Assembly (NCBI RefSeq): GCF_963169125.1 | Contig: NC_084802.1 | Coordinates: forward strand, 35,796,607 to 35,860,606 | Source of the DNA: Humulus lupulus | Lineage: Eukaryota; Streptophyta; Magnoliopsida; Rosales; Cannabaceae | Reading direction: 5' to 3' | DNA: 64,000 nt | Part shown: piece after piece, positions 35,215 to 48,819 of the stretch | How the letters are laid out: the number at the start of each line of letters is the position of its first letter | Position numbering within the stretch: the first letter of the stretch is position 1 | Program-made: the position numbers and the translations under genes | The notes under the pieces: generated by a model | What the model saw: only the letters and a program-made list of their open reading frames with translations | Database searches by the model: none | What the model was told of the DNA's origin: nothing

Positions 35215-37489
35215 TATAACGCCCTGGTTACCCCAGAACAGTTACGGTGAACGGTGAACCGAAAATTTGACCCGCTACCCGAGTCCTTTGGTTAAAAACG
35301 TGATCTAAGTGTTATTATCAGGTTAAGGTGAAAAACCAGCAAAAAGGAAAGGGTACATTTCCGTAAGTAAACAAACTGCTCATGAGCCTTTCAAAATGTT
35401 TACAAGTAGTTCGTAATACAAAAGAGTCGCTACAGTTTCAATATTTACAATCCCCGCTGGCCTAAGCGGCAAAAATAGGGTAAACCCCTAGTCCCTCTGA
35501 GAACTCCTTGACCGTGGCGGTCAAGCGGCCCTGTATGTACACAACATCGCCCAAGCTCTCCACTCAAGGCTGGTTAAGCTTTTCTTTTCCTTTACCTGCA
35601 CCACATAGCACCCATGAGCCAAGGCTCAGCAAGAAAACACATTAAGACATGATATAACATCAACAATGATCATAGTAACCGTTCAAGACTATTAGTCCAA
35701 CAAATAGGTGACAATAGCCAAAAGTTACAATAATGAGCATCGCTCCTTCTAGCCATGTGACGATAGGGTCACCAGGGCTTAACTGATAAGTGATTCTTTC
35801 ATATGTTCGACCAGGACAGGTGCATGGTGATTAGTCACCAACATAACCTTCCTCGCGACTCTAGAGTCGAAGCTATGGACAACGTCCCTTAGCCATGTGA
35901 CTAACGGCCACCGGGGTCATATACCTTGGCTATAGACATCTGGTCGTAGACCAGGCAAGCGCTTATAAGTTCTTCGACCTTAGGGTCGGTCCCGCATTAG
36001 TGCCATAGAGCCATTCAATGCGTGATCATCGACTTTAGAGTCGGTCCCTGACTAGTCAGTGTCTTAAACAGGTAATCAGCATTCATTAGCATTTAATATG
36101 CAATCCACGTTCACGTATATCAACCAACATGCCTCAATATCAAACCATGCATGCCATATACCTGTACAGGGTGCAACTGTATCCATACACTGTTTTCTTA
36201 CCTCAGGTTCGAGCGAGAAGTACGATAGAGACGACCCCTGAGAACGATCGATCTTTTAGTTCCTTAGCGGTTACCTAATCACAACCAATTATAACCTCCA
36301 TTAATGAGAATCCACAATAATAGGGTCTTAATCTAAGCACCACCCTTGGGACCTCGAAACATGCCCACACGGTGAGTAGATTCGATCCCGGGCCTTAAGG
36401 ATTGAAACCCCAAGTCAAAAACCCTTAAAAACACTCAAAACGGGGTTTGGAAGGAACAGGGTAGCGCTACAGCGCTCAACCCCTAGCGCCACAGCGCTCT
36501 ACTCAGAACCTCCCAAGCGCCAGAAAGCCTCCTGAGGAGCGCTATAGCGCCCTAGGGTGGGCGCTGTAGCACTACCTCCAGGCCCAAACTCCCCTGAACC
36601 GACCTTCTTCAGCTCCTTCGACTCTAACTTGATTTCCAAGCTTCCAAATCCTATTCTTGATGCCAAATGAACCCAAAAAACCATCCCAACACACCCCAAA
36701 CATCACAAGCATGGGAACCCTAGCCAAAACTCCCAACAAAACCATGAATTCACCCTAGTAAACTCAGCTGCAAAACAAAACCAAAACAGGGCAAACCAGA
36801 GAAAACCATGGTTAGAAACTTACCCAAAGCTTGGCTTATGATGGTCTTCAATGGTGGAACACACCCCTAAACTCCCAAGCCTAGCTTCCCAAGCTTGAAT
36901 CCTCAAAATTGGTTCAAAAACCACAAAGAACAGTGAGGAGAAGAAGGTACGGGAGAACTCTTTGAATACTCTGTTTTTCCACTACTTTCCTCAACCATCA
37001 AGGGTTATATCTATCCTAGGGGTGAAATGTCCATTTTACCCCTAGGTCAATTAATAGTTTCTAAAGGCTCCCAAGGGCATATTTGGTACTTTCCTTCTAA
37101 CTCGTTAATCATAATTAACGCTCTCCAATTCCCGCTATTCTCAAAAATCTCAAACACCAATAATTCACAACCCGTTACCCTATATCTCCAGGTAACGCTC
37201 TAACCATCAAAATCACCCCGAGACTCAACCCAAGTCTTAACACCTAAACCTGTTGTGACTAAACCGCTAATCAATATTCTACGATCGTCTCAAGTCGAAT
37301 ATCTCGAACAAACCCACATCATAATGTGGTCTCAACACATATCATCGACATGCATACAATTAACATTATATTATAATATAATTCTCATAAACATGCATAA
37401 ACACATTCAATGGCATAATTAAGCAATTATGGCCCTCCCGGACTACAAATCCAGCCGTTAAACAGCATTAGGGAACCCAGGGCATTACA
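35215..37489 (-). mobile_element. Family-B solo LTR nested in family-A LTR
   Basis: 2275 bp, TATAACGCCCTGG to GGGCATTACA, with perfect TSD CTTTC (35210-35214 and 37490-37494). Removing it restores the family-A string AAGAACCTTTCCCGC. It contains family-B landmarks (CACCACATAGCACCC, GTGAC...GTCACC units, ACATCATAATGTGG). There is no coding inside. Confidence 0.9.
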
Positions 37490-38489
37490 CTTTCCCGCCA
37501 CTAAGACTATTTTCCTACACATATAAACAAAAAGGAGTGAGCCTAATGCCCAGCAAGGAAAATCTAACACATAGTCCATATACATAAATTTCATAAAAAC
37601 ATAACATAACACTTATATCACATACATACTATAATGGCCATTATTACTTGGGGTCCCATAGACTAAACAAGTCATATGTCCATTAGATTAGTGGGGTCTT
37701 GTTAGCTAAGCAAGTCATATGCCCATAATCTATTTGGGGCTTGTTAGTCATATAGGTCATATGCCCAAGCCTACAAACATATTTAACATAACATAAAAAC
37801 CATAAGATAACATATAAAAAGCATATAACATATAAATTCTATCCTATTTTCCTTACCAAAATTACCGGGATATGAGGACAGAGTTGGGGCATTGGAACAC
37901 TCCTAAAAACCATTTGTAACAGAGTGAGTACTTTGAAGAAAAGAAATGAAAGGAATGGGAGGACTATACCATTGAGAATATACTTACCAAAAATTTATGT
38001 GCAAGTTCTTAGATTTCCTAACCAAAATAAAGAATAAGGTTAGAAGGCTGAGTAGAAGACTATGAGAACTTAAATAAAATAATACCAATGAACTAGAGTG
38101 TGGAAATACTTTGAAGACTTGTAAGACCAATCTAAACCTTGAACCGAAATGCTATAAAACCTTACTTCCCAAGTGTTTGATAAGCTTATGATGATCAAGC
38201 TTATGATTCCCAACCTAAGTGTTTACACTCTCACACTCAACTAGCAACTTGCAGCCTCTGAACTTAGAGTAATAGATGAATAAATGGCTGGGTACTAGGT
38301 CCTATTTATAGAGTTTAGGAATGAAAAGATCTCATTTAACTTGAATAAAAATAATGGCTTTTTAAGTGAAAATAATTTGAATTATCGTTCAGCAGAGGCT
38401 GAAGACTCGTTCAGAAAGGTGCTGGACTTATCAAGAGGTTGAAGGTTTGAATGGAAAACAATTTTGAAAACTTTCAAAATGTGCTGAGA

Positions 38490-38618
38490 GGGGCGATATA
38501 TCGCCCCCTGTAGGCGATATATCGCCTGGGCCAATATGCCCGAGGCAATCGTGCATCGTTTCGGGTTTTTCGTATCTTCGTGCTGCGATATATCGCCCCC
38601 TATAGCTGCGATATATCG
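38490..38618. repeat. Cluster of GATATATC palindromes in family-A LTR
   Basis: Perfect palindromes at 38490-38507 (18 nt, GGGGCGATATATCGCCCC), 38512-38527 (16 nt), 38585-38596 (12 nt) and 38609-38618 (10 nt), all centred on the same core. Confidence 0.88.
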
Positions 38619-39056
38619 GCATACGCTGAATATTTAAACATGAAATTACACATTTTTAGCTTAATTTGAATTGAGTAAACAGCCTTGACTAAGCCCTTTT
38701 ACGTTTTCAAAGCTGCTGACTGACCTTAGAGCATTCAAATTTTACCCTTAATAAATTTAATCCTCAAAATACTTAATCATTAATAACCCATACATAACGT
38801 GTCCTATTATCTAATTGGTCCTTATCTAAACCTTATAATATAATAAATATTACCCTCAATATCAGTCATATTAATCAAACCTTAGGTTAAAATTAATATT
38901 CTTAAACTATAGGTTAAACTTAGAAAATCTACAAGTACTACTACGAGTGTCCAAATAAATCCCGGTCTGAACCAAAAATCCACAGTCATAAAGATAATAC
39001 TATTATTACTATTATACTACTATCTACTTATCTAAGTAAAATTCTTGGACTCTACA

Positions 39057-39720
39057 ACTTCGTATTCAGCTTCATTGTTGGAGGCAGTAAAGTTGAATCA
39101 TATTGCGCAATGAAACGGATGCCCTTCAGGGGTAATTAGAATCAATTCTACCCCTGAGTTATCCTCATTAGATGATCTGTCCATGGACAGTCTCTAGGCG
39201 GGAGTTTGGTCTTGAGCTTCAGGCTATATAGTTGGCTCGCTGGCTGGGAGTCCTGTGAATTTAGCTACAAAGTCTGCTAAGGCTTGTCCCTTTATGATTG
39301 CTCGTGGTTCATAAGAAATTTCAAGTTGCCCTAGATCAACTGCCCATTTTATTAGTCGACTAGTGACTTCTGTTTTTTGCAATTCTTGCTGTAATGGCTG
39401 GTCGGTAAAAACTACTATGGGATGAGCCTGAAAGTAGGGTCGCAGTTTTCTCGATGCCAGTATTAAGCAGTAAGCCAATTTGTCTATAGTTGGATAGCGA
39501 AATTCTGCTCCCACTAGCCTTTTACTTATGTAGTATACTTCCTTTTGAATATTTTCTTCCTCCCTGATTAAAACAGCATTGGTAGCATACTCTATTATTG
39601 CTAGGTAGATGTACAAAGTTTCTCCTTCGACGGGCTTGGACAGAATGGGCGATCGCGACATAAGGTCCTTGAGCGCCTGAAAATCTTATTTGCACTCTTC
39701 TGTCCATTCAAACTTTTTGT
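39057..39720 (-). pseudogene. H1 RNase H, N-terminal piece and connection domain
   Basis: Minus strand: SRSPILSKPVEGETLYIYLA, then VYYISKRLVGAEFRYP, PYFQAHPIVVFTDQPL and IKGQALADFVAKFTGLP. The start of the RNase H fold follows (SSNEDNSGVELILITPEG, NNEAEYE). The residue after the first catalytic Asp is Arg in place of the usual Gly. A stop follows EPTI, before the SSNED block. Confidence 0.85.
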
Positions 39721-40620
39721 TTCCTTTGATTAGATTAAAAAATGGGACGCATTTGTCCATAGACTTAGATATAAATCTACTCAGAGTCGCAATCCTTCAT
39801 GTTAAGCCTTGTACATCTTTAATTTTGGCTGGTGACTGCATCTCGGTCAGCGCTTGAATTTTTTAGGGATTGGCTTCAATTCCACGCGAGTTTATTATGA
39901 ATCCCAAAACTTTTCCTGACCCGACTCCAAAGGAATACTTAAGAGGATTAAGCTCCATCTGATATTTATTCAAGATGTTGAAGCATTCCTGTAAGTCCTT
40001 GATGTGCTCGCCAGCTCTTTTCGACTTAACCAGCATATCATCAATGTAAACCTCCATGTTATTGCTGATTTGGTCTTTGAACATGTGGTTTACGAGTTGT
40101 TGGTAAGTCGCACCAACATTTTTCAAAATGAAAGGCATTACTTTATAACAGTAGATCCTAGTATCTGTTCGAAAGCTGGTGTGTTATTCATCAGGTGGAT
40201 GCTACTAATTTGATTGTAGCCGGAGTATACATCCATGAATGATAAAATTTCATGCCCTGATATGGCATCGACCAGCTGATCGATCCTTGGAAGTGGGAAA
40301 CAATCTTCCGGGCAGGCTTTATTAAGGTCTGTGAAATCCACGCACATCCTCCATTTACCATTCGGTTTAGGGACTAATACGGGATTAGAGACCCAAGATG
40401 GATAAGACGCTACCCTAATGAATCCATTTTCCTTTAGCTTCATGACATGTTCTCTTAAGGCTTTAGACCTGTCTTTGTCGAGCAGCCTTCTTTTATTGTT
40501 GTACTAGTGGGTAGTTTTTGTCAGAACATGGCTTATACCCTCCGGGTCGATTCCAACTTTGATTGTTGTCTCTTAGTTTTTACTGACTTTCACAACTCTG
40601 GTCAGATCTTTATCTTCTAA
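39721..40620 (-). pseudogene. H1 reverse transcriptase
   Basis: Minus strand: KENGFIRVASYPSWVSNPVL, CVDFTDLNKACPEDCFPLPR, FMDVYSGYNQI, then in another frame MPFILKNVGATYQQLVNHMF and the YIDDML active-site box near 40040. There is a frameshift near 40138 and there are stops near 39860 and 39800. It starts at the CACTA insertion, where the TTG duplication joins it to the protease side at 48211. Confidence 0.87.
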
Positions 40621-41469
40621 TTGCACTACAAGAAAAACCAGTATTCATAACACTTAAAAACTGCTAACCGGAAGTATTCATAACACTTCTCAAAATGCTA
40701 ACATAGCCCCTGTTATTAAAAGTCCCGTATTTTCTATAACTGTTTTTGAATGTTATGTTCGATGTTATCTTAAAGTATTCAATAACACATTTTTTGTTGC
40801 TATCATATTAAAATAATAGCGTTTAGTTAGAGTAATTGGTTATAAATTTGAAGTTTAATCTTAAACTTTTTGCATAACACTTTTCAACTGTTATAATTGA
40901 TTATTTTGATGGCGTTTTTAGTGTTATATTATATAAATCATAATGTTTTGTTACACTTAATCCAAAACAGCCATAAATGCCATATTAAAGGTCTAGTAAT
41001 AAAATTTTGTTATTTTAGTCTAGATAATAGATTTTTAATTGTGTTGTGTAAGGATAATCATAAGTTTTTTTAAAACGAAAAGGTTTTTATTATCGTATTT
41101 GGATAAAAAAAAATATCAAAATTAATCACAAAATGTAATATTAAATAAAATAATAAACCATAAGTATTACATTAAACAAGAACTAATTCAAACCATGACT
41201 GTGGCTATTTCATGAGATCTTAGTTCTAACTTAAGTTTGAAAGCATACATAATAAAGTTCTATAATCTTGAACATCTTTTACTTCAAAAATGAAAAACAA
41301 AAACATAGCAAGATACACAAAAAGTAAACCATGAAATTTGCTTCATCCTTCAATTCATCATCCATTGTGCACTTGTCTTTGTTGTGGGTTGATTTGCTTA
41401 GCTACATAAGAATTTAAATAATTAATGCTTAAACTTAAAGTTAATAGTAAACTAAAAGAGTACATAAAA

Positions 41470-41757
41470 AAACTAATTACCTAATTATGACTTTATCAAC
41501 TGGCCATGCAATTATACTACCTATAGCATCTTCTATAGTAGACATAACTCCTGAAGGCCTCCACAAAAATGCATCATTCTTTCTCACAAGATCTATCCCC
41601 ACTTTCATAGCACTAGGCCCAAGAGGAACATGGTGAACCTCATCCTTTGGGTCACTTGAAACAAAATAGCCTTCTGCAATAATTTCACCAGATCCAATCC
41701 AATCTAATATTCTGCATTTGGAGCCAATTGTGTGATTCTTGACACTCTAACAATATA
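41470..41757 (-). pseudogene. CACTA-associated plant transposase fragment (En/Spm type)
   Basis: A minus-strand frame of about 95 codons is open: VKNHTIGSKCRILDW, GEIIAEGYFVSSDP, VHHVPLGPSAMKVGIDLV and IGSIIAWPVDKVI. These resemble the conserved C-terminal block of plant Ptta/En/Spm (TNP1-type) transposase-associated proteins. The edges look like splice sites; a short terminal exon may lie near 41335-41395. No TNP2-type catalytic domain was found. Confidence 0.7.
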
Positions 41758-41799
41758 TCAATAAAATAAATTCACCATCAGTAAGAAGTGATTTTATAT

Positions 41800-44430
41800 T
41801 GAATACTACAAGTTCTAAATTTTATCATTTTCATGTAATTAGTATCATAATTACCACAGGGGAAGGAACATGAGAATTTGATTAAACATTGTTTGATTTC
41901 TCCTGACTCTAAGGAGATGTATTCTATTTACAAATAAGATAGCAAAACATGAATTCAGCATCAAAATTAAAAAAAGAAAATACAAAAGTAAAGACAAACC
42001 TAATAATTAAACATGAATCTTAGTTATTATTATATGAAGAGAATAAACAATACTTTCAATCACTGATGTAACAAAAATATCCCAAAAAAATTAAAGAATG
42101 AACTTAACCTTACCACTAATTCAACCACATAAAAATTAAAAGAAGAAATTACAATTCAACCTACACTAACTCAGCTACAATACTTTCAGTCACAATCTCT
42201 TATTTTGGAGTACCAACAAATGATTGTTTCTTTCTATTCCTAAATTTCTATGAAAAACAATATATATATAACCATTAAAGAGGTAAGCAGACAAAAATAT
42301 TAAAAATAATATTTAGAGATAAAGATGATATAAAAATTAGATCAATTAGTTTACACTAAGAGATAAGCTTCAAAGAGGATAAAATGAAGAAAAGGGTGAA
42401 GAAGAAGAAGATGAGGCCATCAAGAAATAAGTTATGGGTTTGTTGATATTAGAATAGTTACGAAGAAAGAGATGGACAAATCACTGTCATGGCAACCAAA
42501 TAATAATCTCACTACACTTGATTCATAGTAATTACTCTTGAAAAGTTCCAAACGCTTGCCTTTATATAATTTGCAATGTCTTAATTGGAATTTATATTTG
42601 TAAAGACAACCAATGAACATGGACAGAGACTTTTTGATGCATAATTAAGTTGTCTAGATATATTTTCAACCATTTACAAGAATATTTTTCTGTATATACA
42701 AGTCATCAAAGTTTAACTTTTTAAGAAAAGTGATAAATATTATTTTTTTTAAAACAAAATGCCTTGTATTAATTTATAAAATATACAAGGATGTGGAAAA
42801 ATTACAAATAACAACAGTAGAAAATTACATATATAAATATTCTCATTTTTTAACTCTCATGCTAACTAAACTATAAAAAGAACAACCAAGCCTATACATG
42901 GAAAAAAAAAAGTTCAAACAAAAAACCAAAAACAAGAGTTATAGAATACCCTTCCAATTTTGAAAGAGATCTAAGAAGAAGATGATAAATATGAAAATTG
43001 ATTTACATAATTAAGGAATTTACAACAAGGCAATCAATTTGAGAAATGAAAAAATTAAACTAGGAATTTCAAAATCTTAGTTACATGGTAGTTTTCATGT
43101 AAAGTTAAAATGGCTAGTATACAGTAAGAATCATCAAATTAATCCATCAATATAAATGAAAATTAATTACTCAAACTCCAAACAATTTCAAATAAAGTTT
43201 CCTTCCAATTTGAAATTTAATTGAGCCACTAAAATGTAAGTAGAATTACATTCATAATTTTTCTTATGTGTCTATGAAAAATTAAAAGAAAAATCAAAAT
43301 AAATAAACATACAAGTGTATGCTTTAACAATCTAATTAATCTACCAATAACCAAACACAAGTTAATTATAAGATAATAATAAATAATTCTACATAAAATC
43401 AGAAAACATTCCTCCCATATTATCAACCAACCATCTACTATTATCAATTCAAAATATTCAAACAACACACAAGTTTTCTTCCTTATCTCGTCGCAGCAAA
43501 CAAATTTCTCAGATCCTACTTCACTAAGACACACAAGTTCTCAACCTTCCGTTATCACCACAACACACAATAATAATCTCAGGATCTACTTCACTATGGA
43601 TGAATATCTAAGATATTCAAACTCTTCTAACATTTGCATAATATTATAACAAAAACAAAAGTAAGAGAAGATACCTCTTGCAAACTATTGGAAATAAAGT
43701 TTCCTTCCAATTTAAAATCCAATGAAGCCACTAAAATGAAAGCAAAATTACATACCAATTAATAAACTATCAACATCAACAGACAAATTAATTGAGATAA
43801 TGTAAGAAAATGTGTTAAGAAAAAAAAATCAAACTCTAAATTTTTATGTTATATTCTGTTGGAAATCAATCTAGATATATATTCTTAGTAAAAATAAGAA
43901 CAAAGGAGCTAGCATCAAGCCAGTAGAAAAGCATGTCATTTTTTTACTGTAACATATAGTCAAAATTGTTGTAGTATCTATAAGGCATGAGCTCATCAAT
44001 AAAAAAGTTTTCTTTCTTTTTTTACTTTCTGACATATATGTTAGGCAATGTGCATTTTCTAGTTTTATAAATACTTACACCATGTAGATCACCTATTCCA
44101 ATCAAGATTATTGAGAGACCATATCCAAAATGAAAATAACACATTAATAGTTTCTATTGCAACTATTATCAAACATTTCATATGCAATAATTTTTTTAAA
44201 AGCTTTATGATAACATGAATAATAATAATAAAAAAAAGGTTCTCAAGATAAAATACAAAGAACAATAGATTTTTACAAGCCACACTTTATCAATACGAAA
44301 GCTTTTCAGTATAAAATAATAAAAGAGTGAAAGAAACATGTATATGTAAACCAATATGTTTATGGTCATTAAAAAACTTGCTTAAGAAATACTTAAAAAA
44401 AATTTAGTAGCTCAATCTATTCAGTAGAAA
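41800..44430. other. AT-rich interior of CACTA element
   Basis: About 2.6 kb with no frame I recognise on either strand. Poly-A and poly-T runs are frequent. It may be further captured noncoding DNA or decayed transposon sequence. Confidence 0.4.
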
Positions 44431-44439
44431 CCAATAACC

Positions 44440-44640
44440 ATTTCGCAATCTTCAACTATTAAAAGGTCAAAGACCTCATCAATAGCTCTCAAGCCACGTA
44501 CCTTTGGCACCCCACAAGAGGACCCTATTGGCATCCTCCAACTAATTACTACGAACCAACTCCTCTGCCACAACTAAGTAAGCATAAATCATACTAAAGC
44601 CCCACCAATATTAGTTTTCAAATTCTCTTATAGCATAAAA
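44440..44640 (-). pseudogene. Captured PPR-like gene fragment
   Basis: The minus strand reads MIYAYLVVAEELVRSN, a stop, LEDANRVLLWGAKG, then after a small shift GLRAIDEVFDLLIVEDCEM. This is protein-like and resembles, from memory, a conserved plant pentatricopeptide-repeat protein (NFD5-like group); I could not check this. It is one stop and one small insertion away from a continuous frame. It lies in the CACTA element next to the kinase fragment, in the same orientation. Confidence 0.45.
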
Positions 44641-44916
44641 TATAGTTTTCGATACATTTAAGTTATTTACCATATCAATATGTGCAAATAATACGATTTA
44701 TGAACAATTTTAAATCTAACACGCATCTTTAAATAAAACCCACTTGCTAGAATGCTGCTAAGACTCTTCTCAATTATCAAATGTCCAAAATCTCACAATC
44801 CAATTTGGTTGTATCCTCAATTAGACAAGTGCCAATGATCTCCATTTCATCATTACAAAAAAAAAATACATAAAGGTAGTGTGCAAAACATAGTATTTCA
44901 GGCAAAAAGATAACTA

Positions 44917-46614
<1,698 letters not shown>

Positions 46615-47167
46615 TCACATTTTTCATATATATTCATCAATATAAGAAAACATAACAATACAAAGTCTATCATAGAATAAATAAGACCAATAAGACAAAA
46701 ATGCCACAAAAGATAATGACATATAGAACATGACAAATTTCCCACAGGCCTAAACAACCAAACTCTAAGGCACACTGAGGATTAACTACTCCAAATCCAT
46801 GATTTAAACACTTAGATTTAACACAAAAAGAAGTAGCATGAAAGCAAAAATGAAAAATAACAAAGAAATTAAGAGAAGAAACACAACTAAAATTACTTGG
46901 TTCCAGTCACACAAAGCAATAGTACATACTCAAAAATTACAACTCAAAGATTGAGTTTTTTAACACCTTTCTCTCTGAAAAAACTAGTTCTCACAAACAC
47001 AACTCTCTTGCTCTCTGAGAAAATTACGCTCAATCTGAAAAATGAGAGACAAACGAGCCTATACATATGAAAGTCAGGATTTTAGAAATAATTCCAACAC
47101 AAGCACACACACATATATATACTGATAATATTCAAAATGTTTTCTTGATATTGAAATCTAAAAAAAA

Positions 47168-47192
47168 AAAACACACACACACACACACACAC
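47168..47192 (+). repeat. CA microsatellite
   Basis: Run of about 11 CA units after a poly-A tract, inside the CACTA element. Confidence 0.9.
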
Positions 47193-47819
47193 AAACAAAC
47201 TATACCTCATAGAGATAAACAGAGGTCTCATGTTCTTGCTCATAGCCAGCGGGAGAGATAAATAGAGGGGGAGGGACGAGAGACCCAATGACTTCAGCAT
47301 GGGTGTGGTCGTGGTGTGATTTAGCTGCATGAGGGAGGCTTCAGCAGGGGTGTGGTCTTGGTTTGCTTCAACGGTTTGCTTTTGGTCCGTAAATGGCAAC
47401 AAGAACACAATCAATATAAAAATAAACTGCAAAAAAAAAAAACCATCAAAGAGCATGATCGAGTGTTACATATATAATGGCAAGAAAAAACTATAAAAAA
47501 AATTGTGAAAATTCAGACCATTAAATGTTTGAGGTTTAGGATTTTAAACTTTCAAATCCATAAATCAACACCAAAAAAAATCAAAATTGACAGGCTCGGT
47601 TACTTATGTCATATATCATAAATTAAAAAGTGGGTTAAAGTTACCTTACTTCACATGATGGACAGACTCGGTTGCCCACCTTCCATGGAGGAAAGGCCTC
47701 TGGTCCGCACTAGGGAGAAGGAAAGGTTAAAGCACTTTGGGGACCATCTGCTTCGCCCCTTATTGCGTCTTGTCATCATCGTCCCAAAGCCCTTTCCTGG
47801 GACCCTTCATCATTGATCC

Positions 47820-48030
47820 TTACGCCCACATCTGAAAGAGAATGAGAGAGAGAGAGAGGTGAACGATGGTTCCAAACCAGAGAGAGCGAAAGAGAGAGTC
47901 ACTGTGAGTGGGAGTGAACGAGAGATTGAGAGAAGGCAAGAGATTGGAGTGTGTGTGGCTATTTTTAGAGGGAAAGAAAAAGAGACGGAGAGGGGAACGC
48001 TGTGAATAAGAGGATACAAGAGAGAGAGAT
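47820..48030 (+). repeat. GA-rich low-complexity tract
   Basis: Dense AGAGAG runs close to the right CACTA end. On the element's own strand (minus) this is a CT-rich tract such as plant leaders or promoters carry. Confidence 0.6.
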
Positions 48031-48381
48031 AATTTAGGACTAATAGAATATTAGAGGGAGAGATGGAAAAGCTAATGGTGGGCTTTAAAATTAAGCGTGC
48101 CTACTATTCTTTTAGGACCATATATACCGCCTAATTTTTCATATTTAACCATAGCGTTTTTTGAAAATTGTGACTTTTAGGTGTTATATTATGCCAAAAT
48201 TCCTATAGTGTTGGACCTCTTGGAGGTCATCCACGAGTCCAATACTTTCCTCAAAATCCCCAAAGCAAGGATCTAAGTCCCTATCCTTACTTTGGCCAAT
48301 GGCCTATTTGGTGACTTGTTCACCTGATTGGGTTGGTGACTCGTTTACCAATAGCAACCTCTTTTCTGCTCCGCTCCCTGA

Positions 48382-48819
48382 TCAACACTTTCTTGTTTTT
48401 GTGATCGAGGAGTTGTAACATTCTCTGGCTTCTCGCTTGTTTCCCAACATCCACCAAACTCCTGCTTCTATTGGAAACTTCATGGCCAGATGCCAGACTG
48501 AAGTCACTGCTTGTAGATCTACCAGGATGGGTTTTCCAATCACGGCGTTATACGCAGATGGACAATCGACTACTATAAAAGTAGTGAGTAATGTCCTGTT
48601 CACATGTGTTTTTCCTACCATAACTGGAAGTTTGATCAACCTTGTTGGTGCTAATTCCTCACCAGAGAAATCGTAGATGGTTTGGTTGCATGGTTCTAAA
48701 TCTTGCACTGAAAGTTTCATTCTTTCCAGTGAAAACTTATATAGAATGTTTATCGAGCTTCCAGTATCTACCAACACTCGTTTCACCATCATGTTGGCAA
48801 TTTGAATGTCCATGACCAA
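48382..48819 (-). pseudogene. H1 aspartic protease
   Basis: Minus-strand open frame of 145 codons with RVLVDTGSSINILYKFSLER, the retropepsin active site, then FIVVDCPSAYNAVIGKPIL. Homologous to E at 24290-24760. It cleaves gag-pol in an active element. The frame continues toward reverse transcriptase until the CACTA insertion at 48211. Confidence 0.85.

Larger units (their letters stand above)
34884..39056 (-). mobile_element. Family-A solo LTR inside H1 RNase H, interrupted
   Basis: Plus-strand ends TATAATGACCC and TTGGACTCTACA, with perfect TSD ACTTC (34879-34883 and 39057-39061). A family-B solo LTR at 35215-37489 lies inside; the net length is about 1.9 kb. Around 38490-38618 it has four GATATATC palindromes. 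Confidence 0.9.

Noticed and set aside
43229..43534. 101-codon hydrophobic minus-strand ORF in the CACTA element
   Set aside because: AT-rich sequence produces Leu/Ile/Phe-rich frames by chance; no conserved motif or splice context.
47820..48019. Ser/Leu-rich minus-strand ORF with signal-peptide look
   Set aside because: It is the translation of a GA/CT low-complexity tract near the CACTA end.
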